Shown here piece after piece: positions 10,301 through 19,400 of a stretch of DNA of 64,000 nucleotides (position 1 is the first letter of the stretch; each line of letters opens with the position of its first letter). Position numbers and translations under genes: made by a program. The DNA is from QWPN01 sp964545915 (GTDB lineage Bacteria; Planctomycetota; Planctomycetia; Pirellulales; UBA1268), in contig CAZJHQ010000004.1 in assembly GCA_964545915.1 (NCBI GenBank), forward strand, positions 34,305-98,304. Reading direction: 5' to 3'. Under the pieces are notes generated by a model, which was not told the DNA's origin, ran no database searches, and worked only from the letters and a program-made list of their open reading frames with translations.

Positions 10301-12292
10301 TGCGATCTGAGCCGCCATTTTCTGACCCCCGACCGTGAAGCCGATCGACCCATCACCCGCGATCGTCGCCGACCGGGTGTTCGCCTTCGAAAACGTCACG
10401 CTGGCCAGACTGTCGGCGTCGAGCACTTTGCCGTAGATCCAGCGGTAGAGGTTGTCGGGAGAGAGCGCGGACTCGATGCGGAATCCGAGGTCGTAAAGGT
10501 CGTCGAGCGACAAGCTGTCGCCCGCGTAGCCGAGCAGCGACGAGACGACGCTCGCGCCGGCGGCCGCGGCCGCAGCGCCGAACACTGGAATGTCGCCGAG
10601 CGTGTTCGCTCCGCCATCGCCGGCGAGGGCGAACGCCTGCCCCTGGGCCGCCGGCGGGTTTCCTCCGGCGATCCGCTGGGAATCCGGTTCGTCCGTGCGC
10701 AGGCCCGCGGCGACCTCGGAGGCCATTGAGCGGAGAACAGAGAGGTCTGCCCCGGCACCCTGAAACGATGCAGGAACCGGCATGCGGAGCGGCTGGCCGG
10801 GATGTTTTGGTCCGTACTGCAGTGAGAAACCTTCGGAATCCAGCGTGTAAATGTAGCCGGATTCATTTTCCAATTGCTCCCGCGCGGCCGTATTTCCGGC
10901 GGTCGGCGCCAAGCCAAATCCGAGTGCCTCCACTTGGACCGGCAAAGCTGGCAGCGTGCGGTCGATCGATTCGAGATACCACTTGTACGGCCTCGCGTGT
11001 GAACCGACTTGCGTCGCAACGTCACCAAAGGTCCGCAGCGATGAGATGTCCACATTGATGAGCGTCGAGCGGTAATCCTGCGTGTCGGCGAGCAAGTCCT
11101 CGCAGTAAATGTTTTGTCCACGATCGAAGTTACCGCTCACCGTCGCCGGGCCGACGCCCGCGATGCGGGTGTTGTCCGGCGTAAACCCGTCGAACAACGT
11201 CACGTCGATGCTTGTCGAAGCCGGCAGTCCGTCAGCGATCGCACTCACCACCCATGTGCCGGCGCTATGCGCCAGCAGATGAAAGTTTTGGTAGTTGAAT
11301 CCGGAGGACTGCAGCCACATCCGCAGGCTGTCCCCCGCGTCGTAGGCACGCTCTGCCGTCCACCACGGTAGCCATCCCTTCAGCAAGGTCAGTTCAGCCT
11401 CGGTCGACCAATCGAACACCGCGATATCCCATCCGCTGCCCTTGCCAGCCATCGCCTTCGCGATCTTTGCGAAATCGTTGCCGGGCGTGACGACACTGCT
11501 ATTCCAGCCGTGGGTGACGATCGTCAGTCCCGCACCCTGGTAACCGGGGTCGAGGTAGCCGATCGTGCCATCCGCGTAGATAAGTCTAGGCTTCTCAAGA
11601 ACGACGAGGTCGATGCCCGTTGCTCCCGATGCGTCGCCGGAGTCGGGCATCCGGTACTGCAGGCTGAGGAAAACGTTCCCAAAACCCGTTTCCATGCCGG
11701 TCATGCTCGTGAAGCGGCCTTCGAGGCCATCGAACCGCATGAGCGGAATACGATCACCGGGTTTGAGTGACGGCTTGAGTCCCGTGATGTCGAGCGTGCC
11801 AGACAAGAAAGCCTTGCCCGCGATTTTCAGGAAGGCGGGACTGTTGGCAGCACCATTGCCGTTGGCAGCACCATTGGGGTCGAGGATGTCATCCACCCAG
11901 GTGAAGCCGCCGAAACCCGCTGGAAGTCCGATCTCGATGCGCGTCACGCCGGAGTTGGTCTGCCTGTAGTCGCCTCCGATTGTGATCGAAGGGCTGCCGT
12001 CGAACGTGAATTCGCCGCTGTTGACGATGTCACCCGAGTAGTCGGTGTGGAGCACGGCGGTGTCGCCCTGACCGACACCGATCAAGCCGCTGCCGAGTGG
12101 ATCGAGTTGGTCCACGCCGACGAACGTCGCGAGCATCGCCCGGCCTTCGAGGTGCTCGACCCCTAGCCGAAGGAGCGAGGTTTTCGCTTCGTTTCGGCGG
12201 CGGCGTGCCTTCGATGCCCTGGGTTTGCGCCGGCCTGCGCCGTGAGATAGGCGATTCGAACGGGAGTTTCTACGAGGCAGCTTGCGAGTCAT
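4352..12292 (-). CDS. Giant surface protein: lipase-like domain, RTX repeats, FG-GAP/VCBS tail
   Basis: 2646-residue protein. The N-terminus is very basic and carries HLEGRAMLA at about residues 47-55, the LExR-type motif found near the start of large planctomycete extracellular proteins. Residues about 235-445 form an alpha/beta-hydrolase domain with THGW (oxyanion region), nucleophile elbow AHSAG (Ser343), a probable Asp368 in LFDGF, and SHARPYKWY (His432). Residues about 450-1590 are repetitive beta modules with a charged coiled-coil stretch near 1364-1400. About 1592-1995 is an RTX (hemolysin-type Ca-binding) array of GGxGxDxx nonapeptides. About 2304 to the end contains FG-GAP-like repeats such as GDLDNDGIPDVAV. 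Start ATG has AGGAAA 8-13 nt upstream. Secretion is expected but no classical signal peptide is seen. Lipase activity is inferred from motifs only. Confidence 0.9.
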   Translation of the reverse strand: MTRKLPRRNSRSNRLSHGAGRRKPRASKARRRRNEAKTSLLRLGVEHLEGRAMLATFVGVDQLDPLGSGLIGVGQGDTAVLHTDYSGDIVNSGEFTFDGSPSITIGGDYRQTNSGVTRIEIGLPAGFGGFTWVDDILDPNGAANGNGAANSPAFLKIAGKAFLSGTLDITGLKPSLKPGDRIPLMRFDGLEGRFTSMTGMETGFGNVFLSLQYRMPDSGDASGATGIDLVVLEKPRLIYADGTIGYLDPGYQGAGLTIVTHGWNSSVVTPGNDFAKIAKAMAGKGSGWDIAVFDWSTEAELTLLKGWLPWWTAERAYDAGDSLRMWLQSSGFNYQNFHLLAHSAGTWVVSAIADGLPASTSIDVTLFDGFTPDNTRIAGVGPATVSGNFDRGQNIYCEDLLADTQDYRSTLINVDISSLRTFGDVATQVGSHARPYKWYLESIDRTLPALPVQVEALGFGLAPTAGNTAAREQLENESGYIYTLDSEGFSLQYGPKHPGQPLRMPVPASFQGAGADLSVLRSMASEVAAGLRTDEPDSQRIAGGNPPAAQGQAFALAGDGGANTLGDIPVFGAAAAAAGASVVSSLLGYAGDSLSLDDLYDLGFRIESALSPDNLYRWIYGKVLDADSLASVTFSKANTRSATIAGDGSIGFTVGGQKMAAQIAGSATGEISGSAQITAGLSPSFDVFVVEGGAIELAAGAAISVSGSASVGSLVNASLSGKATLAARMGVKIDDGDETKGERLFLKDISFADLVDTTLQTTLEGSVKLDEARLALDILPAVSGLPDLAVSATASYDLVEGTGSFDVSQDALIDTAGRLVAAGFKKMRDASSQLATLALEIPLIGKDVASVVDRAIADRLAFTFPEDGVRAYLKDRGFELKSVMSFEDIVSGTASLTDLVRVRYNNPAAAAANGSFDFSGRLGSDALSLALSGKANVTPTLGVDVTFGVDLAKGPYILEGSNLAVTLPVSGTFQGTASIGTLFSVGASVVANLSPHAVMTIDDGNDTPEERLYLFGSDGVLVPILSGEETTASFDVEVTGKADFVASLTVDNALDKIPLLKEIGVSLPSFTWTADGSIDLATNDGSYAVRQDKQFETIVGLFAGLEDKALDLLVSKVQANNPLPEDLRTLLTAKLPVLDKSLLEILNISPSGQLLINPTAFRGKKSSEIESSQDTNKIDVKFDLIQPASVLALLSGKPADLISIDVDQRFELVEQKFPVAVVPLFSIVVASVTLDVNALANFFFDIDVSFGFDTNGFYVRRSASPTNFAFSLGGTVGVDQAVTGRIGIIPVAEVGVAAAIKLAGGLSFDPASGLAKLRVVDLFDLENLRVGLTADADLRLRASLGYPPLGVATSTNKTIPLLAVSKSLEGLNEQIDKVKQEVSAFKRKIDEKRDELLLLINPGAYIVYKTIEPLGKAIEDTRKEGERFGGVIAAEGKQAARDAKMAAPKARDNINKTAARFDENVTQPLLRGIGLGNVKTTPAPPREKFVVPESWYSFDASVQSRVLRIASHNRAQELVFGIEGGELIVDGKNEQREEITSYLRDGNFQYTIPKKSLYEHANMQTFGLADFDRIEVIGSNHADVFLVSPSITKPVRIEGRDGDDSIEGGAGNDELYGGHGTDTIFGGSGNDHIFGEWGADRLYGQLGDDIVDGGDGADVLDESVGGVAGRTGERNVLDGGSGNDTLVGCVGPDTLRGGSEDDTISGEGGDDVIEGGSGNDRLFGGDGNDRISGGSGNDYAAGGAGDDTIAGEDGDDVLPGESGADRLTGGAGRDSLQGGIGDDFLDGEAGADFVDGGAGDDECVGGPDDLTDGNDVVWGGEGRDTLRGGWGAPTAATYTSGNESFGNLLGGGDDDDIIDGGSGVDTITGGDGNDVLRGNGGNDAIFAEAGVDFVYGGAGNDKLYGSVGAGPLTSTLYGDDDDDELYGVGYADALFGGRGNDTFWAGPGDDFLDGGEGNDILNGEEGDDRFTGGLGDDRFVGGVGTDRLDETGDVDFTLTDVSLTGLGSDTLDSIEIAVLDGGVSANTFIVRSWTGDARLDAKAGDDSYAITFTLAGSERVAVTDSAGAADRLGVTGTTAADAIDVTVGGVRRGTQAVLFTGIEAVAVSGDGGADTITVRGTAVGVPVSVSGNADDDLVNVATGNLDDIAAPVTVAGDSGNDRIVANDSGVAFAADYLVTPTTVSSMTPSTARTRSVRTFAGITYDGTTELVRLDGSDGVNIFDVQPSRDTAYTIDGNAPASGFVEASKGDYLKLDTKTTFPADPRGFGLDTSGRRLTIQERGTGRWDFTKGTGHKPVAFESIERFNHVDILAIAAEAGSGSSAAVQVFDAETLVPLFTIDAAATYGARYRDGVRVATGDLDNDGIPDVAVAPGRMAAPVVKVFNGVPQAGVQGTEIAGLRIPASATYGAKYVDGVTIAVGDVLGDTLNEIVITPSRGRAIVKVFENTLVAGSPYARFGKTPARTFDAFTALKGYIGGGSLAIGDTAGLGKQQIVVGSGVGTNGRVHVFDVRRAAAAYAPLRTIVDPTLPAIRGGLHVAVGDIDGDGRADIVTGAGAGSGAWVRGYSGATGSQLFAVQTGTNRNATIPTRVTVRTLDGVQRASVFATWGADARQNYRIMRLDGPTRQTVDEFKISAIKLGGGGMNIG

Positions 12293-12543
12293 TCGGTGAT
12301 TTCCTGGTCGGCGTCCGGGTAGCCGGCGCGGCCATCGGCGTCGCGCAAACTCCCACGACCGTTAAGGCGGGAGAATTGGGCAAAACCGGACGCGGGGCCC
12401 GAAAACACGGTGTTTTCGTACGTTCCCGGCGTCCCGCGGCCCGCTAATCCACACGCCTGAGCCTGGGCTAAAAACCGTCCGCACGAGGGGTGCCGAGACG
12501 CCCGGCGATCCGCACCGGGCGGCGTTTCAATGCACGCTGGCGG

Positions 12544-14979
12544 TCAGCCCGCGGCCACGACGAGCGGGCTCGTCGAGAGATAGACCGGTAGCGGCTGCCG
12601 GGCGTACCGGCACTCGACGACTGCCGCGCGGAAACCGGCGGCTGGCGTCTCGAGCGACTCACGGCAGCGGCCGTCGGCGAGTTGAACGCGTTGCGACGTC
12701 CACCGGGCCCCGCGGAAATCGCGGCTGTCGCTGGCGGCCGTCCAGAGCAGCGTCTCGGCGGGCAGGGGATCGGCTGAGAGTGTGCACAGGCGGGATGCGG
12801 CGTCGCAGGTCCACGTCAGATCGGGCAACGGCTCGACGCCCGCCACATGGCGGCCGAGCGCGGCCACGAGCGGGGCCACGCGGGTGGGCGGAATGTCGTG
12901 GCCCGCGTTCGGCGCGTACGACACCCACGTTGGGCCGCGGAGCGCCGAGCGATACAGGTCGAGCGATTCCAGCGGCCAGTATTCGTCGTTCGTGCCGAGC
13001 GCGAGGATCTTGGGTTGCGTGATGGCGGCCGCGTGGCGGGCAGGATCAACGATGGCGAGCAGTTCCTCGCCCCGCGGGCTGTCGAGCCGGCGGTGCAGGC
13101 CGCGGGAGACGTAGTCGTGCAAGGCTTCCGACGGCGCACCAAAACTCTCCACCTGGAGCCGCATGTGTCGCGGCAGGTCGAGCATGTCGATCACCATCGG
13201 CACGAGCCCCCGCACCCGCGGCTCGACCGCGGCGGCGAGCCAGCTCGTCCAGCCCCGCTTCGACGCCCCGGTCACGACGCAGCCGTCGAGGTCGAGGCCC
13301 CACTCGCGGGAGACGAGATCCTGTGCCGCGTCGAGAGCCGACGCGACGGTCTTCACCATCGGCAACAGCAGCAGCGCCGCGGGATCGCCGGACTCGAAAA
13401 ACCGCTCGAAGGTATGCGCGATGAGGTCGTCCTCGCTGCGGCCCCCGTCGAGCGGTTGGTTGGGCACCTGCCGCACGACCGCGACAGGCAGCCCCGAGGC
13501 GGCCGCGATCGCGGCCAGGAGCGGGAGCTGCTTGGCGGGCGGCTGCACATCGCCATCGGGCGTGCTGCCGCCATCGATCCAGAGGACGAGCGGCGGCCGC
13601 GGGACGGCGGTCTTCCCAGGCACGCAGACGGCAAACTGATGCCGCCACGGGTTGCGCTGCCAGGTCTGGCTGACGAGCTCCGCGGCCAGGAACCGGCCAC
13701 CGCCGAGTTCGCCGTCGGCGATCCGCGTCCAGCGGGTGGTCGGGTCGGCGGTGCGGACGTAGTCGGCGAGCGGGCCCCGAGCGGCCGCGGCTGCGACGCG
13801 TGTGGCGGGTGGCTCGGCAGTCACAGGCGGGGCGGCAAGGAGCGGCCGCGGGCTGGCGAGCGCCGTGCCCGCTACGGCAACGCCCGCGTTGCGGAGAAAC
13901 CGGCGACGCGACCGGCGGCGGGCAAGGGCCGCGGCACATGCCGCCGCCGCGCCGGCGAGGCTGAGAGTCGTCGGCTCGGGGACGGCGATAACGCCCGGCG
14001 CGGCGCCGCCGAGTGCCGCGACCTGCATGCTCGTCATCGCGTCGTTGCGGAACTGGAGGTTGGCCACGTAGAGCGTGCCCAACTCGCCGTTCGTGGAGCT
14101 GTCGAGGCCGACGTTGCGGTCGGCGTTGAAGAGGAAGAAGGCCGAGGAATTGCCCAGGCCAGGATACGAATCGTTGAGCGTGCCGATCGAAAATGTTCCG
14201 TCTGTAAACAGGTCGGCGTCGATGAGGGCGAGATTGCGATCGGATGTCTGCGGTACCTCGTCGGGCACGATATGGGCGGCGGGGCTGCCGTTGACGTAGG
14301 CCTGGTACTGCGGCACGGTTCCCGAGTCGGAGAGGTTCATCACCAGCGCGAGCCGGTGCCAGGCATCGGGCGTCACCGCGCCACCGTACGACGAGGCCAC
14401 GCCCATCGCGTCTGTTCGCTTGTCGATGAACCAGGCCCCGTCGGTGCCCAGTCGCGTCTGGAGCATCGTCAGGTAATAAGGAGGCTGCATCGCGTCGGTC
14501 GATCCAGGCACGTAGACGTCCATCACGAGCGAATACCGGTTGAGCTTGGTGGGCGTGCCGTCACCGTTGACCATCTTCGGAAAGGTCGCCATCAGCCCGG
14601 TGACGAGGCCGTAGCCCCGCATGTCGGGCACCTGCATGACCACCGTGTCGCTGCTGCTGCCGAGGTTCGCGATCCCGAACGACCCCGTCGTGGCGAACTG
14701 GAGCTGGGGCGGGTTTGCCGGCGGGCTGCCGTTGCCGTGGGCGATCGGATACTGATAGAGGGGAGTGTTGGGCAGGTAGGAAAGGGTGAGCCCGTCGACG
14801 GCCGCCTGGGAGCGGATCAGGCCGCTCGACTGGTTGCTCCAGCCGGCGGCGAAGTCCCACTGCCCGATGATGTCGGCGGTCGTGGATCGCGCGGCGATGG
14901 CCGCCAGCGCGAGGATGATCCGCCTCGTGATCGTCACGAGCCTCGTGACGAGGAGCCGGGAGCCGTTTCGCTGGTTCAT
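12544..14979 (-). CDS. PEP-CTERM protein fused in frame to PqaA-like (PhoPQ_related) domain
   Basis: 811-residue fusion. Residues 1-30 are a signal peptide (TRRIILALAAIAARS). The next 300 residues resemble a LamG-like secreted PEP-CTERM protein. Around residue 332 comes a complete sorting signal (VPEPTTLSLAGAAAAC, then ARRRSRRR), which normally ends a protein. Here it runs straight into a Tat-like signal (RRRFLRNAGVAVAGTA) and then a PqaA-type alpha/beta-hydrolase-fold domain at about 400-780 (VTGASKRGW elbow, LALGTNDEYW, PNAGHDIPP). No stop or usable start codon separates the halves. The start at 14979 is preferred over one 38 codons upstream because it directly precedes the signal peptide and has CGGGAG upstream. 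It may be two genes joined by loss of a stop. Confidence 0.82.
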   Translation of the reverse strand: MNQRNGSRLLVTRLVTITRRIILALAAIAARSTTADIIGQWDFAAGWSNQSSGLIRSQAAVDGLTLSYLPNTPLYQYPIAHGNGSPPANPPQLQFATTGSFGIANLGSSSDTVVMQVPDMRGYGLVTGLMATFPKMVNGDGTPTKLNRYSLVMDVYVPGSTDAMQPPYYLTMLQTRLGTDGAWFIDKRTDAMGVASSYGGAVTPDAWHRLALVMNLSDSGTVPQYQAYVNGSPAAHIVPDEVPQTSDRNLALIDADLFTDGTFSIGTLNDSYPGLGNSSAFFLFNADRNVGLDSSTNGELGTLYVANLQFRNDAMTSMQVAALGGAAPGVIAVPEPTTLSLAGAAAACAAALARRRSRRRFLRNAGVAVAGTALASPRPLLAAPPVTAEPPATRVAAAAARGPLADYVRTADPTTRWTRIADGELGGGRFLAAELVSQTWQRNPWRHQFAVCVPGKTAVPRPPLVLWIDGGSTPDGDVQPPAKQLPLLAAIAAASGLPVAVVRQVPNQPLDGGRSEDDLIAHTFERFFESGDPAALLLLPMVKTVASALDAAQDLVSREWGLDLDGCVVTGASKRGWTSWLAAAVEPRVRGLVPMVIDMLDLPRHMRLQVESFGAPSEALHDYVSRGLHRRLDSPRGEELLAIVDPARHAAAITQPKILALGTNDEYWPLESLDLYRSALRGPTWVSYAPNAGHDIPPTRVAPLVAALGRHVAGVEPLPDLTWTCDAASRLCTLSADPLPAETLLWTAASDSRDFRGARWTSQRVQLADGRCRESLETPAAGFRAAVVECRYARQPLPVYLSTSPLVVAAG

Positions 14980-15043
14980 CGCCGTCGGCTCCCGCGCGGG
15001 GGCAAGCGCAGCGAGAAGTCGATGCTTGGTCGCGTCATCCGCG

Positions 15044-15063
15044 CCGAGGCCGATCGGCCTCGG
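15044..15063. promoter_or_regulatory. Perfect palindrome upstream of the PEP-CTERM/PqaA gene
   Basis: An 8-bp inverted repeat (CCGAGGCC, spacer GATC, GGCCTCGG) lies 65 nt upstream of the ATG at 14979. It could be an operator or a leader hairpin. The rest of the 420-nt gap 14980-15401 shows nothing I recognise. Confidence 0.3.
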
Positions 15064-15401
15064 ACGGACGAGGAGAGCGGGACGACGGATCATCGCGGCA
15101 GCCGGTGGGGCTGCTCGAGTCCGGCAGACTCTGGTCGGCCGGACGTGCGGAGCTCAGGGCCTCCGCTGCGAAGACTCGTCCGCAACGCGACGGCTTCGAC
15201 GCCGCCTGTTGCCCACGCTCACGAGCGCTCTCCTGGGGAGTGATTGATGATGGTGTCGTGAAGCCGCCCAGGTCGCGGACGGCCGGGGAAGATGAACCGC
15301 CTGGCGATTCTTCTCCACCAAACCTGATCCTACCGCCAATCCTGGGCTCGGTACAGCGCCGGGCTGGCGGACGGCCTCGACACGGCGAAAAACGGCCGTT
15401 T

Positions 15402-16472
15402 TCAAGGGCTGTGCCCGTCCGAACGCCCGGCGGCGGCGCGGTGGACGGCCGGATCGACCGCGAACTCGACGGGCCGAACCGAGCCGTCGGCCATCGCCAT
15501 CCCGCAGGTGTCCGGATGGGGGCTGCCGAAGGCGATCGGCAGCGGAAACTTGTTCGTCGAGCCGGAGACGCCCGAGATTGTGACGGGATCGAAGCCCGAC
15601 CGGTCCCGGCTCGGGGGCTCGAGGCCGGTTCGCAGAACGTCACGGTCGTGCCCCGAGTAGAGACACTGGTCGTCGTCGTCCGAAAAGCCCGTGGCGATCG
15701 AAGCCGGATCGACGTACTTCTCGCCCAGCAGATAGGTGGCCGTGAGGCCGTCGGGAACGTCACGCACGCGGATCCGACTGCGGCGGAAGACGAGCCCGTT
15801 GGGGGGTGGGCCAAATGTGGCGTGCCAGGCGGCATCGCTCATGGCATCGCCCGCCAGGACCGACGATGGCGACGCGCCGCTGCGGTAGCGGTTGGGCATG
15901 TCGCCGCTGCCCATGTTGGCCGCGTAGTCGCCGCGCACGACCGTCGCGGGCCGCCGCGACACGGTCGTCGGCACGGCGACCAGGTTGAACGCCGCCTTCG
16001 ATGCGGCCAGCGGCCACGCTGCAGCCGCGCGCCGGGTAGGGCACGTGAAGACCGGCACGGGCGTCGCCAGCCGGATCGCCACGAGGTCGGCCTTCGCATC
16101 GGCGTCGGCAACCCCGCCCCCGAGACCGTGGATCGCCGTCTGCTCGACGTGCGGCAGGATGTTGAACGCCCAGCCGCCTGGCTGCTTCTCGCGGGAGCCG
16201 CGGTCAGGGTCGCCCACCCACGCGCCGCCCCAGCCGCCGGTGGGAAAAAACCCGAGGGCGTTTTCATGGGCCAGGCAGGCGAGGGCCAGTTGACGCAGAT
16301 TCACCCGGCACTGCGTCTGCCGCGCCGCTTCACGGGCCGCCTGCGCGGCCGGGAGCAGGAGCGCGAGAAGCACGGCGACGATCGCCACGACGACGAGCAG
16401 CTCGACGAGCGTCAGGCCGCGGCGCGGGCCGGCCGACCTGCAGCGGGCGAGGTTGACCGTGATGCCCTCCAT
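15402..16472 (-). CDS. DUF1559 domain protein (pilin-like, N-methylation site)
   Basis: 356-residue protein of the large planctomycete DUF1559 family. It begins with a type IV prepilin-like leader: after about 16 residues comes GLTLVELLVVVAIVAVLL, with Gly at the cleavage position and Glu at +5, then a long hydrophobic helix. The globular part has the family signatures (QCRVNLRQLALACLAHEN near the helix, and FADG/MADGSVR near the end). It starts at ATG 16472, with the stop of the kinase gene overlapping (TGATG), or at a GTG one codon earlier (GTGA). Either way it is translationally coupled to the kinase. DUF1559 proteins are thought to be pseudopilins or surface proteins; the substrate or partner is unknown. 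Confidence 0.88.
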   Translation of the reverse strand: MEGITVNLARCRSAGPRRGLTLVELLVVVAIVAVLLALLLPAAQAAREAARQTQCRVNLRQLALACLAHENALGFFPTGGWGGAWVGDPDRGSREKQPGGWAFNILPHVEQTAIHGLGGGVADADAKADLVAIRLATPVPVFTCPTRRAAAAWPLAASKAAFNLVAVPTTVSRRPATVVRGDYAANMGSGDMPNRYRSGASPSSVLAGDAMSDAAWHATFGPPPNGLVFRRSRIRVRDVPDGLTATYLLGEKYVDPASIATGFSDDDDQCLYSGHDRDVLRTGLEPPSRDRSGFDPVTISGVSGSTNKFPLPIAFGSPHPDTCGMAMADGSVRPVEFAVDPAVHRAAAGRSDGHSP

Positions 16473-19400
16473 CACGGGCGATCCAATTCGATCACGGCCA
16501 GCCGCGACTCATGGCGCGTGGCGTCTGCCGTCTCGCCGCCGATGATCACGCACCCGTCGTCGGCGGTGAGACATACCGCATTGATCTTCCAGTCGGGCCG
16601 GATTTCGTCGAGCGTCGTCTGCGTGGCAACATCGGAGATGCGGACGGCATCCTCGGCGGACGAGACCAGAATCCGGCCGTCGCGGGAGAACGCGATCCCG
16701 TTGACCTGCCGCTCGTGAGGAACGAGCGATCCTCGCGAGTGGCCCGACGTCGGGTTGAAGAACATAACGCGGCCTGACCGCGTGCCATAGGCGACGAGGC
16801 CCGCGTCAGGTGACCAGGCGACGGCCGACGTCTCCTCGCCGACGGCGATCTCCAGCGGCGGGGCAACCGCGGGGCCGGACGGAGTGGGCAGATGGCAGAT
16901 CACGGAGTGCTTCCCGGCAGTCGCCACCCGCGCGGCCCCTGCAGGGGCGACCGCCAGGGCCTGCACGGGATCCTCGAGCGGGGCGGTGATCGGGATGGCG
17001 TGGGAGAGGTCGGCTGGAATGAGGGCCAGACTCCCGTGACGTGAGCAGACGAGCAGCTCGTCCGCCGCGCTCCAGCACGACAAGGCCTGCCGCGGGTCCA
17101 CGGGCTGCGGCAGCGGCACGACCCGCGACGCGGTGGCCGCGTCCGCGTCCAGATCGATCACCTGCACGGCCCGAGCCTCGGCCCACGACACCGCCAGTCG
17201 GCGCCGTGCGCCGTCGATCGCGATCTCGAGCGCCCGGCCGTCGGCCGCCGGAACGATCCGCCGCCGCCGGCCATCGGAGACGGCCATCTCCCAGATCGCC
17301 CCCGAGGCGTCCAGGATGATCATGGTGCGGCCACCGTCGCGGCGCGGCCCCTCGGCGATCCGCGTCACGTCATGGTCGATGATCGTGTAACGATGCAGGG
17401 CCGCCGTGCCGGCAGCGTCCCGCGGATCCCACCGCCGCACCGTGCCATCGGCTCCGCACGAGAGGATCGTGCCCGTGGGCTCGGCCGCCACGCTCCACAC
17501 GCGGCCCCCATGACCGACGAGCCGGGTCAGGGCCGTGCCTGTGGCCGTGTCGAAGACGCGGATCCCACCGTCGCGGCAAGCTGTGATCACGCGGCCTCCG
17601 TCAGGCAGAAAGCAGCAGTCCTGCACCCAGGCGGGATGTGTGGGCAGCGAAGACAGCAGGTCGCCCGTGGCCACGTCCCAGACGTGGGCCTTTCTATCGG
17701 TGCCGCACGCCATGAGCCGGGTCCCATCGCGGGAGACCGTGAGGCTGCCGAACACCTTGTTGCGGTCGAGCTCGACCGGTCGGACGCACTCGCGAATGGT
17801 TCGTCCGGTCGTCGCATCGAGCAGCACGATCGCGTCGCCGCACGACGCGGCGAGCGTGCGGTCGTCAACGAACACGATCGATTCGACCTCGGGCGTCTTG
17901 CCCGGCGGCTGATCGAACCGGAAGAACTCGACCGGCCGGTCGGCTGAGGCGAGGGGCACCATGCGCACGGTGCGATCCTCGCCGCCGACGGCGATGGCGC
18001 GGCCATCGAGGGCGAACGCCGCGGCGTAGAGCGGGCCCGCGCCGGGGTCGGCCATGCCGGCCGCGACGAGGCCCGCATCGGTGACCATCCACCAGCGCAC
18101 CCGGCCGTCTTGGCCCACCGAGGCGAGCAGCGTGCCGTCTGGGGAGAAGGCGACGTCGTTCACCTCGTCGTGCGCCGCCATGGAGGTCGTCGTCGGCGAG
18201 CCGTCGAGCCCGCTGATGAGGCGGACGACGCCGTCCGCGCCGGCGACCGCGGCGCGCCGCCCGTCGGTCGATAGCGTGATCGCGTAAAGGTCACGCGGCC
18301 GCGCCGAAGCTGCGTCCGGCGTGAGCAGGATTTCCCGCTCGCCGTGCGTGCGCCGCTCGAGCCAGCGCCCGGCGAGCGAGTCGGTCAGGTCGGGGTCGAG
18401 GGCCCGCGTCGCCTCGAGTTGTTCCAGAGCCTTCGCCACGTTGCCGGCGCGCAGGGCCTCGAAACCCCGGCGCAGTTCGGCGGCGGCCGACTGCCGGCGC
18501 AGCTCGGCCTGGTGCCGCGCGGCCGCACGCTGCTCGCGAATCCGTTCCATCCCAGCCCAGACGGCGACGAAGCTCGCGGCCACGGCCGCCGCCGTGAGCC
18601 CGGCGACCAAGGGCCGCCTGCGGATCCAGCGGCCCGCGCGGCCCACCGGCGAGAGCGGACGGGCCATGGTGGGCCGGCCGGCGAGACAGCGATCCAGGTC
18701 CGCGGCCAATTCCGCCGCCGATGAATAGCGATCCGTTGATTTCTTGGCGAGGCATTTCAGGCACACGGCCGCGAGGTCGCTCGGCACGCCCCGCACGTCG
18801 CGATCCGCTGACACGGCCTCGTCAAACAGGACCTGGCGGTAAATCTCCGCGGTTGTGCCGCCGCTCCGCAACGCCCGGCCCGTGAGGAGCCGGTGGAGCA
18901 AAAGCCCGAGCGCGTGCACGTCGGTGGCGGGCCCGATTGGGCCGAACGACGAATCGATCTGCTCAGGCGCCATCCATGCGGGCGTGCCGATGCTCGTGCC
19001 GGAGCGAGTCAGCTGCGTGACCGCATCGGTCGCGGCGCAGTCCTCGTGGAGCTTGCCGAGCCCGAAGTCGCCGAGCTTGACCGTCAGCCCGGGGCCGTGC
19101 GGCTCGGGGGCGTTCGATTCCCAGAGAATCGGCGGCATGCCGTCAGGGGGCGGCACAAGCAGAATGTTCGCCGGCTTGATGTCACGGTGCACCACGCCCG
19201 CGTCATGCGCGTAAGCCACGGCGCTGGCCAGTGCGCGGACGAGTCGCGCGGCGACGAGTGGTGCCAGCGGCCCGGGGTGCCGATCCAGCCAGGCGGCGAG
19301 GCTGCCGCCTGGGCAGAACTCGGCCGCGATGAACTCGCGTCCCCCGTCCAGGCCCACGTCGAAGATCGTGACGATATGGGGATGTACGAGGCGGGCAGCG

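Noticed and set aside
12847..15243. Long plus-strand frame opposite the PEP-CTERM/PqaA gene
   Set aside because: His/Arg/Glu-rich shadow of the real minus-strand gene; no recognisable domain.
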